Positions 33,344 to 44,342 of a stretch of 64,000 nucleotides of DNA are shown piece by piece. Position 1 is the stretch's first letter, and each line of letters begins with the position of its first letter. Position numbers and translations under genes: made by a program. This DNA is from Dioscorea cayenensis subsp. rotundata. Lineage: Eukaryota > Streptophyta > Magnoliopsida > Dioscoreales > Dioscoreaceae. A model generated the notes under the pieces. That model saw nothing but the letters and a program-made list of their open reading frames with translations, had not been told where the DNA came from and did no database searches. The stretch lies in contig NW_024086904.1 in NCBI RefSeq assembly GCF_009730915.1, forward strand, positions 1-64,000. The letters are read 5' to 3'.

Positions 33344-34286
33344 TTATTCATAATGAAAAACAGTAACGATATACTCAACAATAACAACACTTGAAGTAGC
33401 ATTCATATAAGTTGTATGTAGCTCAGCAAACCCACGTGCCATCCTAAACTTCCCACGTACATCAACAACAGCAAGTTCCTGTAATTTGTTTCCAATATAG
33501 GGTTTCTTGACACACACTACTGGGGAAACGTTCATGGGAAAAGGCTGTGGGGAAGTTGAGTGCCCGACTTCCACCACTGTGTGAATTATTTGATGCTCGA
33601 CCGGGGAAGTGCTCACCACTCCGATCGAAGTGGATTTTATACCAAAGCCTGCAGCTATTATTTTCTTGAAGTGGAAGTGAGACAATCTATAAAAACTAAC
33701 TTCATTTCACTCCAAAAATCTTTGAACTCATGGGACCTTCATCCAACACCCAAATCTTCGATTTTATTCTCACTTTCGACAAATGAGCGTCAAATCCCGG
33801 AAGTGTATCACTTTGCCCACTTGAGTGAAGCGGCACTTCCCCCACTTCACGACTTTCCTCCACTTTCCCAAAATGAGCGCCTCCTAACAGACATACCATT
33901 GAACCTCACCGAAGTGAACCCCAAGGTCACCATAAACACAAGTATTGCTCCCATCACTACAGACACTGAAAGTCCTTGTAATTGTCCTACCACCTTTGAG
34001 TTTGGGTCTTGTGTTTCAGTGAGAGGTGTATCAAGGACATAGACTTCCCCAAATGATGCAAGATTAAAAGCATTGATTGTGGTGTTATTGGGCTTGGCAA
34101 CCAGCACATGCAGTAGGGTGGTCTCCACTAAGGGTTTTTCTTGGTAGAAAAGTGGAGGTGTGTGACCTTCTCTTTGCCTACTAGGGAGTAGGATGCATGC
34201 CCTTGCTAGAAACTAGGGCTAGAACAAAAGAGAAGGAGAGAGGAGAAGAAGGTGTTTTTACATCATTCATTTCTTTTGTTGTTCAT
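33344..34286 (-). pseudogene. Dirigent pseudogene, subfamily B, split by a CACTA-like insertion
   Basis: The 5' part (34286-33884) has a decayed signal peptide, GVYVLDTPLTE-like residues (EVYVLDTPLTETQDPNSKVV), GQLQGLSVS and GFTSVRFNG with several small indels. The 3' part (33512-33344) carries LQELAVVDVRGKFRMARGFA and VEYIVTVFHYE. The two halves are separated by about 370 bp of foreign DNA placed within the codons for the SVLSRNP strand. The 3' part shows the extra-codon ETNYRE-type junction shared with the 51- and 53-kb genes, which links these three copies. VGG has become VDV. TATATATA near 34335-34342. Confidence 0.85.
33513..33883. mobile_element. CACTA-like nonautonomous insertion in a DIR exon
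   Basis: Begins with CACTACTGGGGAAACG (33515-33530), a close match to the CACTACTGGRAAA termini of many plant CACTA elements. GAAGTG/CACTTC motifs occur many times in both orientations (subterminal repeats), for example 33610, 33628, 33665, 33672, 33798, 33833. The DIR sequence resumes at CTAACAGACATACCATTG (33884). The right side lacks a matching CAGTAGTG terminus, so that end is deleted or rearranged. Confidence 0.6.
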
Positions 34287-34379
34287 CTTATCTCCCTGTT
34301 CCTTTGTCTTTGGTCTTCCTCAACTCCTATGTCTTATATATAGCGAAGGAAAATGGATGGTTTAATGCCAAAGGTAGGG

Positions 34380-34885
34380 AGTTTTCTTCCTTAGTTGGTG
34401 CAATTAATGTAGATCACAATGGACCAGCCATGTTGGAATTCAAAGTCAAACCAATGGAGCTACTTGCATTTTTATTTTATTAGGGGTAGATGATTGAATA
34501 TAAAAATACTTATTCTAACTCTCAATTATATAATTTTATTTATTTATCCGCTTAGTTTTGATTCACTTCCATTTTTTTAAAGTAGGAATAGATGATTGAG
34601 CATTAAAAATATTAATACTAATTCTTAATCATATAATTTTATTTATTTTGCCTGTGTGAATTCAATAAATGAAGTATATATTTTATAACATTGGTGGTTG
34701 TGATATTAGACAGAGGAGTAGAGATAAATTTATATGAGTTATATAATAAGATAAAAATGAATTTTTATATTTTTAAAAATTTTAGATATGATTAGTGACT
34801 TTAAATATTATGATGATAAAAAACATCAATATCCTATAAAAATAAAATTATATTGTTTTTACTTGAGTTTTCCCCTACCCTATCT
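34380..34885. other. 5' flank of the 34.3-kb DIR copy
   Basis: AT-rich. Contains two imperfect copies of GATTGAATATAAAAATACTT...CAATTATATAATTTTATTTA (34490 and 34590). It is homologous to 31780-32130 and 53765-54110 and interrupted at 34886 by the Mutator-like element. No gene. Confidence 0.55.
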
Positions 34886-34894
34886 ATAACCTGT
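34886..34894. repeat. 9-bp target duplication of the Mutator-like element (left)
   Basis: ATAACCTGT, repeated exactly at 42757-42765 on the far side of the element. A related uninterrupted sequence, CTATAACCCCGCCTCAT, is at 32130-32147. Confidence 0.85.
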
Positions 34895-35137
34895 TGAGTT
34901 AATTTTTTGGGAGGCTACTGAAATTTAGGTTTGTTTCTTTTAGGTAACCAATCTTTAATTTATATCAAAAAGGTTACCTAGATTATGTTTTGTGTTTTCA
35001 CCCCAAGAGTCACCGCATCTAATCCAACTGTTAATTGTCGAGTGGAGACCAAACTTACAGTGCAACTGGATTAACGCCTAAGGTTTTTCACGTTGGACAA
35101 CCCATCTCGACAAGTTGCTCTTCGCCAACCTTCCACA
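34895..35137 (+). repeat. MULE left terminal inverted repeat
   Basis: Begins TGAGTTAATTTTTTGGGAGG and extends through CGCATCTAATCCAA, GGATTAACGCCTAAGG and GGACAACCCATCTSGACAAG to CCAACCTTCCAC. The first 90 bp are almost identical to the right end. The inner part carries small indels. Confidence 0.92.
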
Positions 35138-35238
35138 CGCGCCAAAGCCCCCTTCATCTCGAAAAACAAGGCCCGAACAAGACCTCTTTCATCTGCCTTC
35201 TTCCATATAAGATTTTCCCTTCTTTCTCAGGTTTGGAA

Positions 35239-35490
35239 GGGGCGAATCGAGTAGAAGAGGGTTTCGGTGGAGAAGAAGGTTTGTGAGAGAGGAGGGTTTT
35301 CGTGAGTTTTGGTGAGAGAAGAAGGGTTCGAGGTTTCAGTGGAGAAGAGGGTTTCGTGGGTTCGAGGTGGAGAGGAGGGTTTCAGGGTTTGGGCTGGGAG
35401 AAGAGGGTTTCGTGGAGAGGAAGGCTTTCGGTTTTGGTGAAGAGGAGGGTTTTTAGGGTTTTGGTGGAGAAAAGGGTTTCGATGGTGCTG
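35239..35490 (+). repeat. Purine-rich GGTTTCG minisatellite in the MULE leader
   Basis: About a dozen irregular repeats of GGAGAAGAGGGTTTCG/GGAGGGTTT lie just inside the left TIR, upstream of the transposase gene. It gives long but meaningless open frames on both strands. Confidence 0.75.
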
Positions 35491-35579
35491 CTTCCACGAC
35501 GGGGTAGATCGAAGGAAAGGTCTTCGATGCAAAGATGTCTCAGAACCGGGAGTACGGCAGTGACTGAGTGAAGCCTCGA

Positions 35580-36500
35580 GTATTGTGGTGCCCTCTTGCT
35601 AGCCCTTCATATGCATTGTTGTTGTAGTGTTTCCTTGCTTCAAATGAAGGGTTTATGTGTGTTGTTTTTACTTTTGTAGTTATGGTTCATATGTGTTTTT
35701 TAATTTTCTAGTTGTGAAGGGTTTAGGTTGTGTATAAATCATGATGGTCTCATGTGATTTTTATTAACTAAGTGGATGGAGATATTTTTATATCCATATA
35801 ATAAATTATCAATTTGGTTGTTTAATTATGTCATATTTGTGGTGGGTTTATACTTTTCTTGCTATTTAAAAGTTTTGCATTTTTATGTTGTTTTAAGGAT
35901 GGAGTTTCTTGTATGCACATCATAATTAATTATCAATTTGGTGCAATTATGTGATCTTAGTGGTGTATTTTTATTGATGTTTGGAGGTTTTGCATTGTTA
36001 ATCTGCATATAAATGATGAACTTGGTGATGTGAGGGGATGGAGTTAATTTTTGCACAACATAATAAATTAGTGATGTGATTCCTTCGTCGCATGGACTCG
36101 TTTTGCATTCTTATTCACCGACGTGATTTTGTAATACTTGAGGGGATGGATTTTGTAATAAATTAAGAATTTGGTTGCTTAATTATGTGATGTGTGTGTG
36201 TGTGTGTATAAATGGATTTTTGAATGCTGAATTTTATGTTGTCTAGAACTAATGAAGTTATGATGTGATTTTTAATTCGGAGGGAGTGATTTTTGTATAG
36301 ACAGCATAAAAAGTTTTCAATTTGGTGCTTAATAATGTGATCAGTTTTTCAGTTTTTAGTGTTTTAATGTTTTGGATTTTTTATGTATTGTAGGGGGTGA
36401 AGTTGATATATGAATTTGTAATACTTGGGGATGGGGATTTCTCAGATGAGACAACATAATATTGATTTACCATATAACCTAGTATAGCCTAATTAGTCCT
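35580..36500 (+). other. MULE 5' region, no coding motif
   Basis: AT-rich sequence between the leader minisatellite and the first transposase motif, with GATGTGATTTT-type echoes and a (TG)n at about 36198-36211. Probably 5' UTR or intron of the transposase gene. Confidence 0.4.
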
Positions 36501-36510
36501 GTACAACCAC

Positions 36511-39500
36511 TTGACTTTAGAAATTTGTCAAACAGTTAAAGATGCTGAGTTATTTACTATAAGGATGCATTACAAGGTTGGTGTAATAGAAGGCATGGCA
36601 GGATATATTGATTATTGTTGTGCTGACCAGATGTCAAAGATAGAATTAATTGCCATGGCTAGAGAGTTGAATTTGGAAGTTGAGGGGTGTTCTTTATGGT
36701 GGTTAGACACATCAAGTAATGATAAAGGTTACAAGGAGGTTAAAAACTGACCCTAGATGCATTAAAAATGGCCACTTCAGAGAGGGTCTAGCAGGGAGAT
36801 GTATGTTTGTGTAAAACTTGTCAATATTCTGTAATAATGAAGGTGTGCTAGGTGAACGATGAGGGTGGCACTTTTGAAGCATGTGGTTGATGAGGAAGAA
36901 GATGTTGTACATGATGAGAACTTGGAGGCCATTTTAATTAGTGGACATGGCGGAAGGCCCAATGTAGATGAAGATTGTGACTTTGAAGACTCTGACTATA
37001 ATTTTAGTGACGAGTATGAACAAGAGGAGATGTTAAATGTTGGTGGGTCAAGAGCAAGACCAAATGCTAATGGTGTTGATGAAGCTTCACAAGTAGATGA
37101 TATGACTTCTGACGTAATCTGGTTATGCGTATTCGGATGGTTTTCGATCTGCTCTTCAACAGATGAAGATGATGTGCTCCCTGCTAGACCTAGATACTCT
37201 GAGTTTAATGATGAGGTTGACATGAGGAATCCACAATTCAGAATTGGGATGAAATTCAGGAGCTTCAAGCAGTTTAAGGATGCAGTGAAAAATTATGGCA
37301 TAAGGAATAGGTATGTGATGAATTTTAGGCCTAATACCAGGACAAGATGCAAGGCCTTCTAGAAGAAGGATGCCCATTTTTATTTGTGGGCATCACCTAT
37401 GGTTGATGACAAAAATACAATACAGATAAAGGCAGGTGTCTTAAAGCATGAATGTGCTAGGGAGCACAACAATAGACATGTGAATGCAGACTGGATAGCT
37501 AGACATTACCTTGAACAATTTCTGGGCAGACCCAATTGGAAAATTATCTGCATTGTCAAGTTGTGAGAGACCAATCAAGAAGTGGATATCAGCTAGATTA
37601 AAAGCTCACGAGAGCAAAAATGTATTGCTCACAGGTATAGAAAAATGTATTCTTTGAATTTTATTTGAGTGAGCTTAATTATAATTTTCTATATGTGTTG
37701 TGTAATGAACAGAATCATAGATGGTGATGAGGAGTCACAAAATGGCAGACTTTACATGATTACGAGGCTAGAGATAATGAGGACACACCCAAGGTCAACT
37801 TTTTATTATTAAGACTAATGAAGGGGTCTTCCATGGTATGTATCTCTGCCTTTGCTCCTTTAGGGCGAGGATTCTTAGCAGTGCGGTGCATTTGGTGTCC
37901 CTTGATGGTTGCTTTTTGAAAGGACTCTATGGGGGACAACTCTTGATCACTGTTGGGATAGATGCAAATGATCAGCATCTATCCATTGCATGGGTGTGAG
38001 TCAATAAAGAGAACAAAGAGAGTTGGACCTAGTTTTTACAGGTGCTTGCACAAGATCTGGACATTATTGATAGCCACAACTGGGCCTTTTATGACTGACA
38101 GGCAGAAGGTGAGATATTATTTCATAATTAATTAAGTTTAGATGTAACTAATTTTGTGACTATGCAATGCTGCTATACTTAATCTGGTGTTGCTTTATCT
38201 GCATTTTATAGTTAATTTTTCATTATGTATAGTTGTTCTAGTTAATTAATTCTGTAGATCATACTGACAAGCAGTAGTTGTTAGAATTAATTAATTCTGC
38301 AGGTTAGTCTATTAGCCATAGCTGTTATAATTGATTAATTCGCAGGTTACTCTATTACCATATGATTAATTCTGCAAGTAGAAATGATTTTGTTCTGTTA
38401 TGATTAATTCTTAATTGATTATCTTCTGTTATAATTAATTCTGAATTAATTATGTCAAGTTATATTTAATTCTGAATTGATTATGTTCTGTTATTACTAG
38501 TGATTTTGATCATGAAATTATGTTCTGTTATGGTTAGTTATGAATGATCTATTAGTTGTTGAGTGCTCTTAAAAAAGTTGTGGTTTTAGAATGATCTATT
38601 ATGGTTAGTCATGAAATTATCTTTTGTTTTATGAATGATCTATTATGGTTAGTTATGAATGATCAATTAATAAATACTTCACATTTTCGAAAATTCCATA
38701 TTGTGGAATGTGATGTAATAACCAATAAAGTGGTTTTAATTAGGATGTGGTCATGACTCACTACCCACTTCTATCTTTATTTCCTTCTAACGTCTCACAA
38801 AGTCTTGGAGAATCTAATTAGTTATAATTAGTTATGCAATTGGATTATTGAGATTGGATTATGCAATTGTTGTTATAATTAGTTAGTTCTGATGGTGCAA
38901 TGTTGTTATAATTATTAGATCAATTACAATTATTTAGGTTTCTTTTCGATAATCAAATTCTGAATTGGGTTAGTTCTGTTACAATTATTAGATTAATTAT
39001 GCAATTGTTGTTATAATTAGTCAGTTTCCATGTACTTACAATTAAGTTACTTCCAATATAGTAGCTTACTGAAATTTGATGTTGTTTCTTTCCGGTAACC
39101 AAATTCTGAATTGGAACTATAGTTCTATTAGCAATCTGCAAGTTACTCTATTAGCAATTGCTAGCACTCTATTTTTACAATTATGTTATGTTTAATCTGC
39201 AAGTTACTCTATTAGCAATTTTGTATATGTTTAATTAGCAATATGTTTAATTGTGAAGAGAAGAAGCTAGTAGCCTTATGTTCAAATAAACTCGATTTCC
39301 AAATATTTTACAAATACTGTGTTTTCATGAGTTCTATTATAGGAAATCTTAATTTATTTATGAACTTTGAGTCTATTTCATTTAGGTAACCAATCTCTAA
39401 TTTCCTGTTAGATATCATAACTGATTATGAATAGAGTTAGTCCTGTTAGATATCATAACTGATTTCTTGTTTCTCTATTGAATTCATATTAGGGATTAAT

Positions 39501-40239
39501 GCCTGCAATAGCTGAGTTATTCCCTTACAGTGAGCATAGATATTGTGTGAGGCATATTCACACCAACTTTAGGAAAACATTTAGGGGCAAAGGATTGAAA
39601 GACCAGCTGTGGTCTTGTGCTAAACCAACATACAAGGCAACATATGACAGAGCAATGGAAAATTTGAGAGGAATGTCCATAGGAGCATTTGAATACATGA
39701 AGAATATTGAACCCAAACATTGGACTAGATCACATTTCAAAAGTCAATTCAAATGTGATATCCTTTTAAACAACCTATGTGAAGTATTTAACAGTTCTAT
39801 ACTGGAAGCTAGGATCAAGGGGATTATCACTATGAATGAAATGATAAGGACACAATTGATGAAAAGAATACAAAAAAGAAGAGATGCAATGGAGAAGGTC
39901 ACTAGCACCCACTGTCCTAGAATAATGAAGAAACTTGAGCAATCCAAGCAATTGAGTTGGGCTTATAGCACCACTTGGTCAAGTGGAGATAAGTACCAAG
40001 TACTAGGCCCTGATGGGCAATTTGTGGTTGAAAAGACAGATTGCTTTTGTTCATGTAGGAGGTGGCAACTTAGTGGTGTTCCTTGTAGCCATGCAGTGTC
40101 AGTATTGTACTACAATAAAGAAAAACCTGAAAACTATCTACACTCATGCTATCAAGTGAGCACCTTCTTAATCCAACACATGACAAGGACTCATGGCCAA
40201 AAAGTGACCAAGTGCCCATCATTCCACCAGAGCCATTAA
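36511..40239 (+). pseudogene. MuDR-type transposase gene, inactivated, with intron 38109-39492
   Basis: Parts in order. 36511-36750: N-terminal PB1-like region (GYIDYCCADQMSKIELI). 36859-37362: acidic stretch and MuDR DNA-binding domain (GMKFRSFKQFKDAVKNYGI). 37384-37566: continuation (YLWASP...HNNRHVNADWIARHYLE). 37800-38108: core with VSLDGCFLKGLYGG (first Asp, 37904-37906) and FMTDRQK (second Asp, 38097-38099). 39493-40239: GLMPAIAELFP, NNLCEVFNSSI (Glu, 39781-39783) and a SWIM zinc finger CFCSCRRWQLSGVPCSHA (40041-40094). Lesions: extra A near 36741; TAG after CKAF (about 37360); indels around 37790-37810; TGA in IAWV (37996-37998); extra T before MTDRQK. All three catalytic residues remain, but no full protein can be made. 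Confidence 0.88.
38109..39492 (+). other. Intron of the MULE transposase gene
   Basis: GT at 38109 and AG at 39491-39492 join MTDRQK to GLMPAIAELFP, which is continuous in related transposases. The 1384-bp intron is AT-rich with many TTATRATTAATTCTG echoes at 38230-38500 and TIR-like pieces at 38935-38975, 39065-39115 and 39365-39400. No gene inside. Confidence 0.8.
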
Positions 40240-41215
40240 ATAAGAAGAGGGGCAGGAAAATTGTGCTTAGGAGGAAAGAAATGGATGAAAACCCTGGTTT
40301 TACCAAGGGGAAGGTTAGTAAGAAGGGTGGGAAAATTAAGTGCAGCATGTGTGGTGCAACAGGCCATAATAAGAGATTCCATAACAAGGTTGGTAAATTT
40401 TTAATTTCTTTATTTTCTCTCTAATCAAAATTTGGTTCCAATGATGTTAACTAAATTTTTTTCCATGACTGTAGAACAACACAGAAAACTCAGCAACTAC
40501 ATCAGTGGAACATTGTCCTGTGGCACAAGTAAGACATTCATTTGTAGGTTGGCTTAATTACAACATAAAATTATATGTTTATTCAACCTGTCAACATATG
40601 CAGAAAAATGCAGAAGAAGGTGGTCATTGCTTAAACTTAAACATAGGGGATGGCAACAATGCCCAAGATTGTACTTCTCAAACACAAGTAAGGATGTAAC
40701 TTTTTTTTTTTGGTATCTATAAAATATTTTATAGGTTAACACAATTTAAAATTTCTCCTAATGTGCAATCCAAGGAAATGAGATTAAGGGGACTAGGGTT
40801 GAGCATGGATGGAGCTAATGTGCAACAAAGGACCAACGCAAATGAATCTAATGTGGCTACCGTACTATCACAGGTGAATGGTTTCATTCAATTTTATGAA
40901 TTTGTTTGTGTTCATCCTAGATATTGCATATTGCGCAATGCAGATTGCACAAGCTTTAGTTTCCCATATATGTACTATGCTACTATTCTAATGTTTGTAC
41001 TAACAATCCAGAAGGGAACAATTTCAAGGGAAAACCACTTGTCGATGAGGGGAGCAAATATAAAGGGAGGTGTCAAAGCAAGGTTTCAGTTAGAACAAAA
41101 GGATGATAGAGAGAGCAACAAGCTAGGATTTCCTGACAAGAAGAGGAAAGTATGGCTACCACTAGAGTTGATCCTCTCGTGGGAGCATGTGACACTTACA
41201 AAAAAGGCTCCCTGA
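40146..41215 (+). pseudogene. MULE transposase C-terminal exons (zinc knuckle and tail)
   Basis: After a frameshift at about 40165 the frame reads SDQVPIIPPEPLNKKRGRKI and then CSMCGATGHNKRFHN (40341-40385), a CCHC zinc knuckle that commonly ends MuDR transposases. Small exon-like pieces bounded by GTAAG/CAG follow at about 40477-40530, 40603-40690, 40765-40875 and 41011-41215. Two carry a related LSM(D/R)GAN motif, so this tail may contain a duplicated exon. Splicing cannot be proved here. Confidence 0.6.
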
Positions 41216-41616
41216 TGGGATCATAGCTGCCTTTTATTTTTTTGAGAAATTGCAACTTCACCGGACCTGCAGCTTTTATTTAATGTTACTCGTATTTTTG
41301 TAAATATGTAGCAGTGGAAACCTGAATTTAGAGTTGACTTTTTTTGGGTCCTTCTATTGTAAACATGCGTTTTTTAAACTTGCAGTCTGCTAGGGAGTTC
41401 CAATTTTTGTATACTGCGAGGTTAATTTTTTGGGAGGCTACTTTTGTAAAACTGTAGATTGTTCTCAAATGGAAAACTCCGCAACTTTTTGTATGGAATT
41501 GTATTTTTTTCTATTAAACTACAGCTTAATGAAAATATAATGTTTTAATTGTTCTTCTTAAAGTGCAGCTCTTTTTTTCCTTTTGGTACAACTGCAGTTG
41601 CTATATAGAAGTGTGG

Positions 41617-41725
41617 AGTTAATTTTTGGGATGTTACTAAACTTTGTATCTGTTTCTTTTCGGTAACCTATCTTTACTTTGTATTAAAAAAGGTCACCTA
41701 TGTTATCTTTGTTTTTCAACAGAAG
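41617..41725 (+). repeat. Internal diverged copy of the MULE terminal repeat
   Basis: GAGTTAATTTTTGGGATGTT, then TCTGTTTCTTTTCGGTAACC and AAAAAAGGTCACCTATGTTA, follow the left TIR in order and in the same orientation. A shorter copy is at 41429-41450 (GGTTAATTTTTTGGGAGGCT). They lie between the transposase and the right TIR. Confidence 0.8.
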
Positions 41726-41988
41726 GTCACCCAAGTGTAGTTTTGTAAGCATGGCTTTTTTCCTAAATTTCAGATCCTATAATTTTCTTCTTAAGAGGGT
41801 GTTTGTATGTATATGGAATTTCTGAAACTTGTTAGGTATAAATGTTTGAACAAGAGCACACTTTTCTCAAGATAAATGTCTTATTTCATTTTAATGTATG
41901 TAGTAACTCTAATTTATCATGTTTTCAACAAATAAATGAAAAACCTAACCCATGTTTACAGAAAAACCAAAAGTCATCTCAAATCATC

Positions 41989-42103
41989 AAGAACAAATTC
42001 ATTTATTCCAATATACCAATGTTTACAAGAACAAATTCAATTATTCCAATACACCGATGTTTACAAGAACAAATTCATTTATTCCAATACACCAATGTTT
42101 ACA
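41989..42103. repeat. Tandem repeat, 3 units of about 38 bp in the MULE
   Basis: AAGAACAAATTCATTTATTC plus CAATACACCAATGTTTAC is repeated three times with two or three differences. It explains the repetitive open frames here. Confidence 0.9.
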
Positions 42104-42523
42104 AGAAACCCACAAATCATCAAAAACAACAGCTTCTGAATATAGACCAAACCTTAGATGTGAATCCCAATTAACAAATCATCCCATGTTTTGAGAAATA
42201 AAAATCAATAATTATAACAACATATGGGTCAAAAAGATAGAAATTGCCCACTTTAATTGGTCGCATTGTTCACTTGTTGGCAAGGTCTTGCTAGGCCATT
42301 TCTTTTCCTATAGAGCCTCACTTATCACCGTTGTTATGCCCTACTGGATATATTGCACACCATCTCCGAAGAATGGAAAAAGGCACGAGACTCACCCCTT
42401 CTTCCCCGGCCCAGCTTGGCATTGTCCTCTTCCCGCCTGGCTTGCCATTGTCCTTTGCCCTCAAATCGCAGGGAGAAACCATTAACAGGGACAAGAGAAC
42501 ATGAAGACTGATGACTTATATAG

Positions 42524-42756
42524 GTGGAAGGTTGACGAGGCAACTTGTCCAGATGGGTTGTCCAATGTGGAAAACCTTAGGCGTTAATCCACTGACTCGT
42601 AAGTTGGCCTCCACATCAGCAATTAACAGCTTGGATTAGATGCGTGACCGCCGTGAAACACAAACATAATCTAGGTAACCTTTTTGATACAAATTAAAGA
42701 TTGGTTACCTAAAAGAAACAAACCTAAATTTCAGTAGCCTCCCAAAAAATTAACTC
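42524..42756 (-). repeat. MULE right terminal inverted repeat
   Basis: Inverted copy of the left end, finishing GCCTCCCAAAAAATTAACTC. See the left repeat for shared blocks. Confidence 0.92.
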
Positions 42757-42765
42757 ATAACCTGT
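42757..42765. repeat. 9-bp target duplication of the MULE (right)
   Basis: ATAACCTGT, identical to 34886-34894. The flank after it continues the DIR-unit sequence interrupted at 34885. Confidence 0.85.
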
Positions 42766-44330
42766 CTCATATATATACATGCACATATATATTTTTCATA
42801 TCTTTTATCTTTTATGCTGAAGAAATTTAAAGGACCACAAATTGAAATTTGTTGATTATATAATGAGCTTTTCATTGTCGATATATATATATATATATAT
42901 CGACAATGAAAATGTCATATTTTATTCCTCTCGTTATTGGGGAGGTCATATTTTTTTTTTCCTTTCATTAATAAAAATTGAATTCAAGTGCTTTGTCCCC
43001 CACTTTCTTAAAAATATAATAGTAGTAATTAAATGTGATTATTTAATATTTTATCTATTTATTTTAATTTTTGACGTATCGAGATTGGGGTTCTTTCCTT
43101 TGTATTTTTTTTTTACAAAATAAATAAATCATAATTTATTTAAAAATAATAATCAAAGATATAATCCCTCAAAGTAGTAGAACTCAAGAAAATAGCACAA
43201 AGAGAAAGAGAAATAATGCGTCCACTATGAGTGGAGCACATGAAAGAAAAGAATAATAAACATTAAGTATAACACTCCCCTAGAACATAAGATCAAGACA
43301 CAATTTAGGAAGTCATACATCTCTAGGAGAGTTCCTAAAAAAGGAACTCTGATTAGTTTAGATTATTACCGGCACAATTTTTTTTGCGGTTACTTCACTC
43401 AATCCTCTGGTTTAACTAACTCCAAACTCTTCTTTATTGTGTTGGCCAACTCTTTTAGCTAGCTTTTGTTTTTTTTGTTCATGTGCTGCAAATACCTATA
43501 GTATATATATGTGAGTAATTTTAATAATTAAAATTAGAGACGACAGAAAACAACTTTTGAAAATGCACATATTTCTTTCTAACCAAACATTTGAGAAAAT
43601 CGTTTGAATAAAATATCAAAAATATCTTTACTCTGTCTTATAGAAGGTGGGGTCTTTTATAGCCGTTGCATATCACATATCTGTCAGAGAGTCAAAAAGG
43701 TGAGTCAATCTTATACTCCAACCAAAACATTCCTAAATGCACGTTGCAAAGGGTCAATACATCAATAAGTGATCCCTTGCTTTTTTCAGTTTTGTTTATT
43801 GCATTAACGACAAGTGTTTTAATCTAAATAAAAAGGTTTTTCATCTAATTTATTGTATTGTCCATGAACAGTGATTTTAGTCAACACCATTTTACTTGAT
43901 AATAATTAATTGAAGGTTAATTAGTCAAAATTTTATTGATATGTTTATATTTTATGAATCATATGCATTTATTTTTATTGTATTTGCCAATAAAAAAGAT
44001 ATATATAAATAAAATGGCCTCTATCATATTAAATGCTTTAAAAAAAGAAAAAGAAAAACGGGTCGCTTCAACCACCAAGATCGTAGTAGGTGGAAGCGTG
44101 GGACAAAAAAACCTCTCAATATTATAATTGAATACTATATATGTATATATATATATATCTTAAATAATAACAACAGCAGCAACAGAAAAATGAGGCTTCT
44201 CTACTTCTTTATCACTTTACGAACACGTTAATGAGAAAGCAGAGAAAATATATTAATCGGCTAAAATAGACTTTTGGTTAACACGTACATAAGGGAGTTA
44301 GTTGGCTGTATACAAAAGTATTCATTAAAA
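42766..44330. other. DIR-unit far flank with unidentified insertion; no gene
   Basis: 42815-43100 resembles 32160-32400. 43850-44120 resembles 24640-24870 and 54820-54930. 43110-43640 has no counterpart in those copies and may be an insertion of unknown type. A perfect 44-bp palindrome lies at 42869-42912. The 63-codon frame at 43936-44127 has no motif. Confidence 0.5.
42869..42912. repeat. Perfect 44-bp palindrome
   Basis: TTTTCATTGTCG, then (AT)10, then CGACAATGAAAA: both arms are exact. It can form a hairpin or cruciform. The paralogous sequence at 32205-32220 lacks it. Confidence 0.95.
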
Positions 44331-44342
44331 TCATTCTCGGTT

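Larger units (their letters stand above)
34895..42756 (+). mobile_element. Mutator-like element (MULE), 7.9 kb, complete ends
   Basis: Long terminal inverted repeats (34895 to about 35137 and about 42524 to 42756), flanked by a 9-bp direct repeat, enclose one plus-strand MuDR-type transposase gene with an intron. TIR plus 9-bp duplication plus MuDR transposase is diagnostic of the Mutator superfamily. The terminal bases TGAGTTAATT / AATTAACTCA are palindromic with the target, so the exact edge is uncertain by one base. The outer 90 bp of the two TIRs differ at about one position, so the insertion is recent. It sits in the flank of a duplicated DIR unit. Confidence 0.93.

Noticed and set aside
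33560..34042. 160-codon plus-strand open frame
   Set aside because: It is antisense to the DIR pseudogene and spans the CACTA-like insertion; no motifs.
35227..35571. Arg/Gly- and Pro-rich frames on both strands
   Set aside because: Both arise from the GGTTTCG purine-rich minisatellite in the MULE leader.
36511..37362. Host transcription factor related to FAR1/MuDR (domesticated transposase)
   Set aside because: It sits between MULE TIRs with a 9-bp duplication and has several stops and frameshifts, so it is the element's own transposase, not a domesticated gene.
41842..42194. Asn/Thr/Phe repeat proteins in three frames
   Set aside because: A 38-bp tandem repeat read in all frames gives similar peptides; not coding.
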